Part shown: positions 10,091 to 17,831 of the stretch, one piece after another
How the letters are laid out: every line of letters begins with the position of its first letter
Position numbering within the stretch: position 1 is the first letter of the stretch
Assembly (NCBI RefSeq): GCF_900105165.1
Contig: NZ_LT629740.1
Location: 682,001-746,000, forward strand
DNA: 64,000 nucleotides
Direction of reading: 5' to 3'
DNA from: Mucilaginibacter mallensis
GTDB taxonomy: Bacteria; Bacteroidota; Bacteroidia; Sphingobacteriales; Sphingobacteriaceae
Notes under the pieces: generated by a model
Told to the model about the DNA's origin: nothing
What the model saw: the letters and a program-made list of their open reading frames with translations, nothing else
The model's database searches: none
Translations under genes and position numbers: made by a program

Positions 10091-11476
10091 ATGAAAAATA
10101 TATCATTATATACCATAGGTCTTATATTGCTTGCATCAACAGGGTGTAAAAAATATATCGACGTAAACCAGGACCCTAATGATCCTACCGATGTTAAGGA
10201 AGCAGCTTTATTGGCACCTGTTGAAGTAGCGCTTTCTACCGAAATATATGGCGGTAATTCTGCATTTATCGTTCAAAATTTTATGCAAACAACTGCAATT
10301 AATCAGCCACCTCCACAAATAGGCACCTATCTGGAAATAAACAGCGATTTGAACGGTGATTGGGACGCTTATTATACTACGGAGTTAATTAACCTTAAAA
10401 TAATGAATGGCAAAGCCGAAGCTGATGGCAAAAGCAATTACGCGGCTGTTGCTAAAATATTAACTGCTTTAACACTTGGAAATGCTACAGATCTGTGGGG
10501 CGATATCCCTTACAGCCAGGCCTTAAAGGGTACAAGCAACCTTACCCCGGTTTTTGATAAGCAGGAAGATATTTATAAAGATATCCAAAGCATACTTGAT
10601 AGCGCCATTGTTAATATTAACGCGGCTAGTACAATTGTGCCCGCAGGCGATGATTATTTCTATTCAGGCGATATGAGCAAATGGAAAAAATTAGCCTATA
10701 CACTTAAAGCACGTTATTACATGCACTTAACCAAAGCCCCGGGTTACACAGCAGCAGCGCAGGCACAGCTTGCCTTAACCGCTTTGGCTAACGGCCTTGC
10801 CAGTAATGATGACGACCTGCAATTTGTATACCCCGGTGCTGCCAGCCAGGAAAACCCATGGTTTGATAATTTTAACCCGGTGAGTACCGCCGTTCTGGCA
10901 TCGCATTTTGTGGATACGCTGATTGGCAGGAGCGACCCGCGTTTATCTAAAATGGTAGCCCCTGCATCATCAACCGGTTTGTATACCGGCTTCCAGATTG
11001 GTGGTGCTACCGGCGATCTGACGAGTTATTCATTACCAACTGATTTTTATATGGGTATTGGTGCTACAAATCACTTAGTTAGCTATTCCGAAAGCTTATT
11101 TTTACAGGCAGAAGCAACAAGTATAGTATCAGGATATGCAGCCGCACAGCCTATATACCAAAATGCAATAAAAGCTCATATGTCTAAATTAAGTGTTGCT
11201 GATGCTGATATAACTACCTATTTGGGCAAAAGAGGTACATTAACAGTAGCCAATGCCGAGCAAAGGATAATAGAGGAAAAGTATGTGGCTAACTTCTTGA
11301 ACCTGGAGATTTTTAACGATTGGAGAAGGACTGGTTACCCAACATTGGTAAAAGTGCCTAACGCGCTGTCGGATATTCCGAGAAGGTTGTTATACCCTGA
11401 AGTTGAAATTATTTCGAACCCTCAGCCACAGGAGACCGCTAAGCTTACCGACCGTGTTTGGTGGGATGCGCAATAG
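10091..11476 (+). CDS. SusD-like nutrient-binding lipoprotein (short SusD/RagB subtype)
   Basis: 461 residues. Lipoprotein signal with lipidated Cys19 (ASTGCKKYIDVNQDPN). The short length, the VNQDPN start and ATDLWGDIPYSQAL place it in the SusD-like subgroup annotated as nutrient-binding outer-membrane lipoproteins rather than the longer canonical RagB type. The C-terminus has ERIIEEKYVANFLN-type and FNDWRRTGYPTL segments typical of the family. It should form the surface lid over the preceding SusC, 27 bases upstream, in one transcript. The hydroxyproline operon starts 97 bases after its stop, with its own candidate promoter. SusD-like subgroups with peptide rather than glycan ligands are known, which would fit the context, but no ligand can be read from the sequence. 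Confidence 0.92.
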   Translation: MKNISLYTIGLILLASTGCKKYIDVNQDPNDPTDVKEAALLAPVEVALSTEIYGGNSAFIVQNFMQTTAINQPPPQIGTYLEINSDLNGDWDAYYTTELINLKIMNGKAEADGKSNYAAVAKILTALTLGNATDLWGDIPYSQALKGTSNLTPVFDKQEDIYKDIQSILDSAIVNINAASTIVPAGDDYFYSGDMSKWKKLAYTLKARYYMHLTKAPGYTAAAQAQLALTALANGLASNDDDLQFVYPGAASQENPWFDNFNPVSTAVLASHFVDTLIGRSDPRLSKMVAPASSTGLYTGFQIGGATGDLTSYSLPTDFYMGIGATNHLVSYSESLFLQAEATSIVSGYAAAQPIYQNAIKAHMSKLSVADADITTYLGKRGTLTVANAEQRIIEEKYVANFLNLEIFNDWRRTGYPTLVKVPNALSDIPRRLLYPEVEIISNPQPQETAKLTDRVWWDAQ

Positions 11477-11517
11477 CATATCAGATAATTTAAAATAAGT
11501 AATAGATAAATTGTAAC

Positions 11518-11548
11518 TTTTAAGATGTTTTCATCAGAGCTACCTTTG
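11518..11548 (+). promoter_or_regulatory. Candidate Bacteroidota promoter of the hydroxyproline operon
   Basis: TACCTTTG at 11541-11548 fits the Bacteroidota -7 consensus TAnnTTTG exactly. A TTTT at 11518-11521 stands 19 bases upstream in the place of the -33 TTTG box (3 of 4). The start codon at 11574 is 25 bases further on. Transcription from here would make the catabolic genes partly independent of susCD. Confidence 0.45.
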
Positions 11549-11573
11549 AACAAAATAATAATTATAAACGTAT

Positions 11574-12512
11574 ATGAAATTTGACTGGAAAGGTGTATTC
11601 CCTGCAGTAACAACAAAGTTTACTGAAAATGAGGATCTTGATTTAGAGGCCTTCGACATAAATATTAAAGCACAGCTTGAGGCTGGTGTTGATGGATTGA
11701 TACTTGGCGGCTCATTAGGAGAAGCCAGTGTATTAACCGAGGATGAAAAATTCACCCTGCTGAAACACACCTTAAAGCTTGTTGACCAAAAAGTACCGGT
11801 AATACTGAACATAGCCGAGCAATCAACCCGCAAGGCAGTTGAAATTGCAAAAAAAGCGTATGAATTTGGTGCTGATGGCTTAATGCTTTTACCGCCAATG
11901 CGTTATAATGCAGATGAGAACGAAACCATCGCTTACTTAACTGCCATTGCTGAAAGTACGCCGCTACCCATCATGATCTATAATAACCCGGTTGATTATA
12001 AGATTGAGATAACACTTGATATGTTTGAGCGTTTAAAAGCATATGAAAACATTCAGGCTATTAAGGAATCAACCCGCGATATTATAAATACCACCAGGCT
12101 GATCAATCGCTTTGGCGACAGGTACAAAATATTTACCGGTGTTGACCCGATTGCTACCGAAAGTTTAATAATGGGCGCGCATGGCTGGGTTGCAGGTTTG
12201 GTTGATGCTTTTCCAAAGGAAACAGTAGCTATTTACCGCCTGGTTAAAGCAGGCAGGTTTGAAGAGGCAATTGCTATACATCGCTGGTTTTTACCTGTGC
12301 TGGAGTTGGATATTCACCCTAAACTGGTACAGTACATTAAACTGGCTGAGGTAGCAACAGGTATTGGTACCGAAAAAGTTAGAGCGCCGCGTTTGCCTTT
12401 AACAGGTGCCGAGCGCGAGAAAGTGTTAAAAATCATTGATTCAGCATTAGCTGTTCGCCCTGAATTGCCTGAAGGTAGCTGGGGAAGATTAAATAAAGTT
12501 GTTGCTAATTAA
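11574..12512 (+). CDS. DapA-family lyase, probable 1-pyrroline-4-hydroxy-2-carboxylate deaminase
   Basis: 312 residues, a class I aldolase-type TIM barrel of the dihydrodipicolinate synthase/N-acetylneuraminate lyase superfamily. The Schiff-base lysine is K164 (IQAIKESTRD) and the catalytic tyrosine Y136 (IMIYNNP). The substrate loop is GGSLGEAS, where true DapA proteins have a GTTGE motif, so it is not the lysine-biosynthesis enzyme. Members next to hydroxyproline epimerase and D-hydroxyproline oxidase genes deaminate and dehydrate 1-pyrroline-4-hydroxy-2-carboxylate to 2-oxoglutarate semialdehyde. All three other pathway enzymes follow immediately, starting 6 bases after this stop. Cytoplasmic. 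A sugar-acid or sialic-acid lyase is possible from family alone, but the neighbours argue strongly for the hydroxyproline step. Confidence 0.88.
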   Translation: MKFDWKGVFPAVTTKFTENEDLDLEAFDINIKAQLEAGVDGLILGGSLGEASVLTEDEKFTLLKHTLKLVDQKVPVILNIAEQSTRKAVEIAKKAYEFGADGLMLLPPMRYNADENETIAYLTAIAESTPLPIMIYNNPVDYKIEITLDMFERLKAYENIQAIKESTRDIINTTRLINRFGDRYKIFTGVDPIATESLIMGAHGWVAGLVDAFPKETVAIYRLVKAGRFEEAIAIHRWFLPVLELDIHPKLVQYIKLAEVATGIGTEKVRAPRLPLTGAEREKVLKIIDSALAVRPELPEGSWGRLNKVVAN

Positions 12513-12518
12513 AATTAA

Positions 12519-14102
12519 ATGATAAACGGTAATAATATAATAGCCTGTAATTATACAGAGATTGAGGGGCAGGCATTCACAGTAGCAGATCCCTCAACAG
12601 GGGAAAAGCTAAGCGGTGAATTTTATGAAGCCGATACTTTAATTATTGATAAAACCTTAAATGCTGCTACTGCAGCATTTAAGGTTTATAAAAATACCAT
12701 GCCGGCAACTAAAGCCAAATTTTTAAGAGCTATAGCAAATGAGATTGCTGCTTTAGGCGATGTGCTGATAAACAGGGCCGTAGCCGAAAGTGGTTTGCCC
12801 GTAGGCAGGATAATAGGTGAAATGGGCCGCACAACAGGCCAGCTACGCATGTTTGCTGATATGGTGGAGGAAGGCTCATGGGTTGATGCCGTTATTGATA
12901 CCGCGCAACTCGACCGAGTACCTATACCAAGATCAGATATCCGCAGGATGCTGACGGCTATTGGTCCGGTGGTAGTGTTTGGCGCGAGTAACTTCCCGCT
13001 GGCATTTTCAGTAGCCGGTGGCGATACTGCCTCTGCACTGGCGGCGGGTTGCCCGGTAATTGTGAAGGTTCACCCGGCGCACCCAGGCACAAGTGCGCTG
13101 GTTGGCGCAGCCATTAGCAAAGCGGCAAAAGAAACAGGTATGCCCGATGGCGTTTTCTCACTTTTATTTGATAGCGGCTACACCGTAGGCGCGGCACTGG
13201 TAAAGCATGAGCAAACCAAAGCCGTAGCCTTTACAGGTTCCTACAAAGGTGGTATGGCGTTGATAAAACTGGCACAGGAACGTAAATCGCTCATCCCGGT
13301 ATTTACGGAGATGGGCAGTATTAATCCTGTTGTTTTACTGCCTGGCATATTGGATGCGCAGCCTGAGGTCCTGGTCGCGAAATATGCAGGTTCTATAACT
13401 TTAGGTGCTGGTCAGTTTTGTACTAACCCGGGCTTGATCCTGGCCATACGATCAGCAGGATTGGATCGTTTTATAACAGCATTGGGCGGGGCAATTGAGC
13501 TCGTGCCATCAGCAACCATGCTAACTCCGGGCATCTGGAAAAACTATGGTACGCTGGCTGAAGAAACACTTGCTGAAAACGGCATCGAACTGATCGCAAA
13601 ATCAAAATTGATCAATACCGAAAAGGTAAATCAATCGGTAGCTACGGTTGCCACTGTATCAGCTAAAAATTTCATCGCCAATAAAAAATTCAGCGAAGAA
13701 ATATTTGGCCCGTGGTCGCTGTTGGTAGTGGCTGATGATATAGCAGAATTGGAGCAGGTAATAGCTTCGCTTGATGGACAGCTTACTACTACGGTAATGG
13801 CTCAGAAAGAGGAGTTACCTCAATATACAAGTGTTTTAAACGCTTTAACAGAAATATCCGGCCGCGTTATATTAAATGGTGTGCCAACCGGTGTTGAAGT
13901 TTGCGCGGCAATGCAGCACGGCGGCCCGTTCCCGTCAACCAGCGATAGCAGGTTTACATCAGTGGGTACCGGGGCTATTTACCGTTTTGTAAGGCCTGTA
14001 GCCTGGCAGGATTGGGACGACAGCCTTTTACCACCCGAATTGCAAAGTAATAACCCGCTGAACATCTGGCGGCAAGTAAATAATAACTGGACTAAAGAAT
14101 AA
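12519..14102 (+). CDS. 2-oxoglutarate semialdehyde dehydrogenase (ALDH superfamily)
   Basis: 527 residues, a complete aldehyde dehydrogenase. Catalytic Cys301 is in AGQFCTNPG, the general base Glu264 in FTEMGSINP, and the oxyanion Asn158 in FGASNFPLAF. The subfamily with this FGASNFPLAFS motif and ~525 residues is the type III ketoglutarate-semialdehyde dehydrogenase group used in hydroxyproline and uronate/pentose breakdown. It oxidises 2-oxoglutarate semialdehyde to 2-oxoglutarate with NAD(P)+, the final step that feeds the TCA cycle. It lies 6 bases after the deaminase gene and 1 base before the epimerase gene, so the three are cotranscribed and probably coupled in translation. Confidence 0.92.
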   Translation: MINGNNIIACNYTEIEGQAFTVADPSTGEKLSGEFYEADTLIIDKTLNAATAAFKVYKNTMPATKAKFLRAIANEIAALGDVLINRAVAESGLPVGRIIGEMGRTTGQLRMFADMVEEGSWVDAVIDTAQLDRVPIPRSDIRRMLTAIGPVVVFGASNFPLAFSVAGGDTASALAAGCPVIVKVHPAHPGTSALVGAAISKAAKETGMPDGVFSLLFDSGYTVGAALVKHEQTKAVAFTGSYKGGMALIKLAQERKSLIPVFTEMGSINPVVLLPGILDAQPEVLVAKYAGSITLGAGQFCTNPGLILAIRSAGLDRFITALGGAIELVPSATMLTPGIWKNYGTLAEETLAENGIELIAKSKLINTEKVNQSVATVATVSAKNFIANKKFSEEIFGPWSLLVVADDIAELEQVIASLDGQLTTTVMAQKEELPQYTSVLNALTEISGRVILNGVPTGVEVCAAMQHGGPFPSTSDSRFTSVGTGAIYRFVRPVAWQDWDDSLLPPELQSNNPLNIWRQVNNNWTKE

Positions 14103-14103
14103 T

Positions 14104-15105
14104 ATGGGCAGTAAAACTTTTTTTTGTATCGATGCGCATACCTGCGGTAACCCGGTACGGTTAGTAGCCGGTGGCGGCCCTACGCTTAAAGGCGATAACA
14201 TGAGCGAGAAGCGCCAGCATTTTTTAAAAGAATATGACTGGATCCGTACCGGGCTGATGTTTGAACCCCGCGGGCATGATATGATGTCGGGCAGTATTTT
14301 ATATCCGCCCCATAATCCTGATAATGATGTAGCTGTGCTGTTTATTGAAACCAGCGGCTGCCTGCCAATGTGCGGTCATGGTACCATCGGCACCATCACC
14401 ATTGCTGTTGAAGAGGGTCTCATCACGCCAAAAGTGCCGGGCGTAATCAGGATGGAAGCACCCGCAGGCCTGGTTATTATTGAATATAAACAGGAGGGTA
14501 AAAAAGTTACCTCGGTAAAGCTTACCAATGTACCATCATACCTGGCTGCCGAAAACCTAAAGGTAGTATGCCCAGACCTGGGAACATTAACCTTTGATGT
14601 GGCTTACGGCGGTAACTATTATGCTATAATTGATCCTCAGCCTAATTTTAAAGGAATTGAAGATTATACAGCCGGACAACTGATAGGCTGGAGCCGTACC
14701 CTGCGCGAGCGTATTAATGAGCTTTACACTTTTGTGCATCCGCAAAACCCGACCATCAATACCTGCACGCATATACTTTGGGCCGGCGAAACATTATCAC
14801 CCGAGGCAACGGCACGCAATGCTGTTTTTTATGGCGATAAGGCGATCGACCGCTCACCATGCGGCACCGGCACATCGGCAAGGATGGCGCAATGGCATGC
14901 TAAAGGCAAGCTGAAAAAAGGCGATGTATTTGTACATGAAAGTATCATAGGCAGCAAGTTTACCGGCAGGGTTGAGGATGTGGTTAAAATTGGCGAGATA
15001 GATGCCATTGTCCCGTCAATTGAAGGCTGGGCCAAGGTTTATGGCTACAATACCATAAAAATTGACGACGACGATCCGTATGCACACGGTTTCCAGGTAA
15101 TATAA
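14104..15105 (+). CDS. 4-hydroxyproline 2-epimerase (proline racemase family)
   Basis: 333 residues. Both catalytic cysteines of the proline racemase family are present: Cys90 in LPMCGHGTIG and Cys253 in DRSPCGTGTSA. With two cysteines it should be an epimerase/racemase; trans-3-hydroxyproline dehydratases have Ser/Thr in one of these places. The MCGHGTIG form and AHTCGNPVRLV start are typical of 4-hydroxyproline 2-epimerases. Reaction: trans-4-hydroxy-L-proline to cis-4-hydroxy-D-proline, the entry step of the pathway. The ATG stands one base after the stop of the preceding dehydrogenase gene. Cytoplasmic, no signal peptide. Confidence 0.93.
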   Translation: MGSKTFFCIDAHTCGNPVRLVAGGGPTLKGDNMSEKRQHFLKEYDWIRTGLMFEPRGHDMMSGSILYPPHNPDNDVAVLFIETSGCLPMCGHGTIGTITIAVEEGLITPKVPGVIRMEAPAGLVIIEYKQEGKKVTSVKLTNVPSYLAAENLKVVCPDLGTLTFDVAYGGNYYAIIDPQPNFKGIEDYTAGQLIGWSRTLRERINELYTFVHPQNPTINTCTHILWAGETLSPEATARNAVFYGDKAIDRSPCGTGTSARMAQWHAKGKLKKGDVFVHESIIGSKFTGRVEDVVKIGEIDAIVPSIEGWAKVYGYNTIKIDDDDPYAHGFQVI

Positions 15106-15163
15106 TAACTGATTTTTTATTTTTTTCGGATTTAGCCTGGCTAAGTCCTATACAAGTTTTACA

Positions 15164-16408
15164 ATGTCTAAAGTATTAATTATAGGTGGCGGGATAATGG
15201 GGCTAAGCTCTGCATATTATTTAAATAAGGCAGGGCATCAGGTTACCATATTAGATAAAGGTGATCTGACGGATAATTGCTCTTTCGGTAATGCGGGTAT
15301 GATCGTCCCGAGCCATTTTGTGCCGCTGGCTGCGCCGGGCATGATAAGTCAGGGTGTGAAATGGATGTTTAACAGTAAAAGCCCTTTTTACGTAAAGCCA
15401 TCGCTCAATCCCGACCTGATCTCCTGGGGGATCAAATTCCTGAAGAATGCCAATGAAAAGCATGTGGAAAATTCGGCGAAGCCATTAACAGAATTATCGC
15501 TGTTAAGCAAAAACCTTTACCGTGAATTGGCTAAAGAGCCCGGTTTTGAGTTTGGTTTGAAAGAGAACGGTATTTTAATGTTCTACAAAACAGAAAAAGC
15601 AGGCGAGGAAGAAGCACACCTGGCCGAAAAAGGCCGCGAACTGGGTTTAGATATGGCGATACTTAATGCCGCTGAATGTAAAGCCCTGCAACCCGAACTG
15701 GAACTGGACGTATTAGGCGCCGTACATTATCGTTGCGATGCGCATTTATACCCTAACCATTTAATAGCGGCCCTGCTAAAGCATTTAACATTTAAAGGGG
15801 TTGATATTGTACGTAACCACGAGGTAACTAAAATTGAAACTTCGGGCAATACGATCACCAAAGTTTTTACCGGGAATAAGGAATGGACAGCCGATAATTA
15901 TATTATCGCGGGTGGCTCATGGTCGCCGGCTATTGCAAAACTGGCTAATATTAAAGCGCCGTTAATGCCGGGCAAAGGTTATTCATTTATGGTTGAAGAA
16001 CCAAAGCAGCGTATGCATATACCGGCTTTGCTGGCCGAGGCAAGGGTAGCTATTACGCCCATGAACGGCAGCCTGCGCTACGGTGGTACCATGGAGTTGG
16101 ATAAGATCAACAGCCGTATTAATATGCAAAGGGTAAAAGGTATTGTGGAGTCGATCCCAAAATATCTTCCTGGTCTTAAGCCGGAATTACCTGCCGAAAA
16201 GGATATCTGGTTTGGTTTCAGGCCATCATCACCTGATGGTTTGCCTTATATCGGTATCAGCAATAAATATAAAAATCTGGTGGTGGCAACCGGTCATGGT
16301 ATGATGGGTTTAAGCCTTGGGCCTGCAACCGGTTTGTTGGTAAGCGAGCTGATTAACGGCTCAAAAACCAGCATCAATACAGCGGCATTTTCTCCGGACA
16401 GGTTTTAA
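15164..16408 (+). CDS. FAD-dependent cis-4-hydroxy-D-proline oxidase/dehydrogenase (DadA/DAO family)
   Basis: 414 residues. The N-terminal dinucleotide-binding fold has IIGGGIMGLSSAYYL (residues 5-19), and the family C-terminus has WFGFRPSSPDGLPYIG and ATGHGMMGLSLGPATG. This is a DadA-like D-amino-acid dehydrogenase/oxidase. In this setting it should oxidise cis-4-hydroxy-D-proline to 1-pyrroline-4-hydroxy-2-carboxylate, the substrate of the deaminase encoded three genes earlier. It is the last gene of the operon: it begins 58 bases after the epimerase stop and is followed by a strong terminator. It is a single polypeptide, unlike the multi-subunit hydroxyproline dehydrogenases of pseudomonads. 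Whether it passes electrons to O2 or to the respiratory chain cannot be told. Confidence 0.88.
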   Translation: MSKVLIIGGGIMGLSSAYYLNKAGHQVTILDKGDLTDNCSFGNAGMIVPSHFVPLAAPGMISQGVKWMFNSKSPFYVKPSLNPDLISWGIKFLKNANEKHVENSAKPLTELSLLSKNLYRELAKEPGFEFGLKENGILMFYKTEKAGEEEAHLAEKGRELGLDMAILNAAECKALQPELELDVLGAVHYRCDAHLYPNHLIAALLKHLTFKGVDIVRNHEVTKIETSGNTITKVFTGNKEWTADNYIIAGGSWSPAIAKLANIKAPLMPGKGYSFMVEEPKQRMHIPALLAEARVAITPMNGSLRYGGTMELDKINSRINMQRVKGIVESIPKYLPGLKPELPAEKDIWFGFRPSSPDGLPYIGISNKYKNLVVATGHGMMGLSLGPATGLLVSELINGSKTSINTAAFSPDRF

Positions 16409-16429
16409 TTTACTGACTATAATTTAACG

Positions 16430-16458
16430 GGCAGGCTATAAAATAGCCTGCCTTTTTT
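16430..16458 (+). terminator. Rho-independent terminator ending the hydroxyproline operon
   Basis: A 10-bp perfect stem GGCAGGCTAT / ATAGCCTGCC with a 3-base loop is followed by six T residues. It lies 21 bases after the oxidase stop. Confidence 0.9.
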
Positions 16459-16550
16459 GTGGAATTATGTATAGATTTATTGCGTAATTAATATTTTATA
16501 ATGCAATATAGGCTATTGGCAAAATTATCTACCGGGTATATAAGATAGAT

Positions 16551-16586
16551 AAGTATATAAGCGTGTAAATAACACGTATATATCTT
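16551..16586. promoter_or_regulatory. Near-palindrome upstream of the AraC gene
   Basis: AAGTATATAAGCGTGT and ACACGTATATATCTT form an imperfect inverted repeat around AAATA, with a perfect inner CGTGT/ACACG. It lies 140 bases before the AraC-family gene, in an otherwise featureless AT-rich gap of 317 bases (16409-16725) that also contains the operon terminator. It could be an operator or a transcript hairpin. Confidence 0.35.
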
Positions 16587-16725
16587 ATTTATTGGGTGAT
16601 GAATGGGTGAACAGGTATGTATTTTAGCCAACTCTTCTTATATTTTACCCTTTTTTAATAAATAAGTGTATTTTTAGGTTAATTAATTGTAAATTCAAAC
16701 AATGATTAATTAAAACTTTAGCGCC

Positions 16726-17628
16726 ATGAAAGTATTACAATTTACCATCCCGGTAGCCTATGATAAGAGTGTTATTACAGAGCAGGTGGAGTTGCCTTAC
16801 CATTATCCTTATCTGCACCGCCATACCGAAACGCAGATAACCTGGATACAGCAGGGCGAGGGTACATTAATTGTTGGCAATAACATGCATGACTATGCAG
16901 CGGGTGATATCTTTTTGCTTGGTGCTAATCTTCCGCATGTGTTTAAAAGCAATCCGGAATACTTTAACAGCGACAGTGGCAGGTCGATAAAAGCGTTTAC
17001 ACTTTTCTTTAATCCTGATGGTATTTTAGCAGCGTTATTTAATCTGCCCGAATTAAAATCATTCAGGATCTTCCTGCAACAACACCAGCAGGGCTTTAAA
17101 ATTCCCGCGGATAACTTTAGCCCGGTTTCCCATGCCATGAATGCCGTTAAAGGCGCTTCGGGCCCGGAACAATTGATACAGTTCTTTAACCTGATAAAAA
17201 GCCTCATCACAATAGATACAAAACTCGATCCCTTGTCATCATACGGCGATCTGCCTGCAATTACGGAAAATGAGGGCATCAGGATAGGTAATATCTACAA
17301 CTTTATTATGCAGAATTACAGCGAGGCCATCACCTTAGAGGATGTTGCCAAAGCGGCCTACATGACCCCCGAATCATTCTGCCGTTATTTCAAAAAACAT
17401 ACGGGGCACACCTTTATTTCCTTTTTAAGTGAGATCAGAATAAACGAGGCTTGTAAAAAACTCACCGCGCATAAGTTCGAGAGTATATCAACCGTAGCTT
17501 ATAAATGTGGCTTTAAAAGCATCACAAATTTTAACCGCGTATTTAAATGTGTTATCGGCACTTCCCCGCGCGAATACCTGGAGAATTACCATAATAACGT
17601 TAACAGCCTTTCAAAATTAGCAAGCTAA
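16726..17628 (+). CDS. AraC-family transcriptional regulator with cupin sensor domain
   Basis: 300 residues. The N-terminal ~150 residues form a cupin-type ligand pocket (YHYPYLHRHTETQITW, GEGTLIVGN, YAAGDIFLLGANLPHVF). The last ~100 residues hold two helix-turn-helix motifs of the AraC/XylS type (ITLEDVAKAAYMTPESFCRYF and ISTVAYKCGFKSITNFNRVF), ending with GTSPREYLENY. It sits between the hydroxyproline operon and the peptidase/permease genes on the same strand, so it is the obvious candidate activator of this region. Which promoter it binds is not shown; candidate palindromes lie at 16551-16586 and 6895-6912. Confidence 0.92.
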   Translation: MKVLQFTIPVAYDKSVITEQVELPYHYPYLHRHTETQITWIQQGEGTLIVGNNMHDYAAGDIFLLGANLPHVFKSNPEYFNSDSGRSIKAFTLFFNPDGILAALFNLPELKSFRIFLQQHQQGFKIPADNFSPVSHAMNAVKGASGPEQLIQFFNLIKSLITIDTKLDPLSSYGDLPAITENEGIRIGNIYNFIMQNYSEAITLEDVAKAAYMTPESFCRYFKKHTGHTFISFLSEIRINEACKKLTAHKFESISTVAYKCGFKSITNFNRVFKCVIGTSPREYLENYHNNVNSLSKLAS

Positions 17629-17769
17629 TTTAATAGTACCTCTGTACTTGTGGCATGAAGTCGTTATCCCCGGCAGGGAATACCTATGCTTTATAACGCT
17701 ATAGATAATATTGGTTAAAAAGCTGTTAATAGCGGATAAGTTAGGTAATTATAGGGCCGCATATACTTT

Positions 17770-17777
17770 TATTTTTG
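17770..17777 (+). promoter_or_regulatory. Candidate promoter -7 box for the DUF885 peptidase gene
   Basis: TATTTTTG matches TAnnTTTG and lies 54 bases before the ATG at 17832. No clear -33 TTTG at the expected spacing. The box overlaps an upstream in-frame TTG, which is one reason to prefer the ATG as the start. Confidence 0.33.
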
Positions 17778-17831
17778 CTACGCATTAATACAAGTACACA
17801 AAAATATTCAGCACGTTTCCCCCGATTTTAT

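Noticed and set aside
11574..12512. Dihydrodipicolinate synthase of lysine biosynthesis
   Set aside because: The substrate loop is GGSLGE, not the DapA form, and all neighbours belong to hydroxyproline catabolism.
17775..17831. TTG start for the DUF885 peptidase
   Set aside because: It overlaps a promoter-like TATTTTTG box, and the ATG at 17832 is better placed before the signal peptide.
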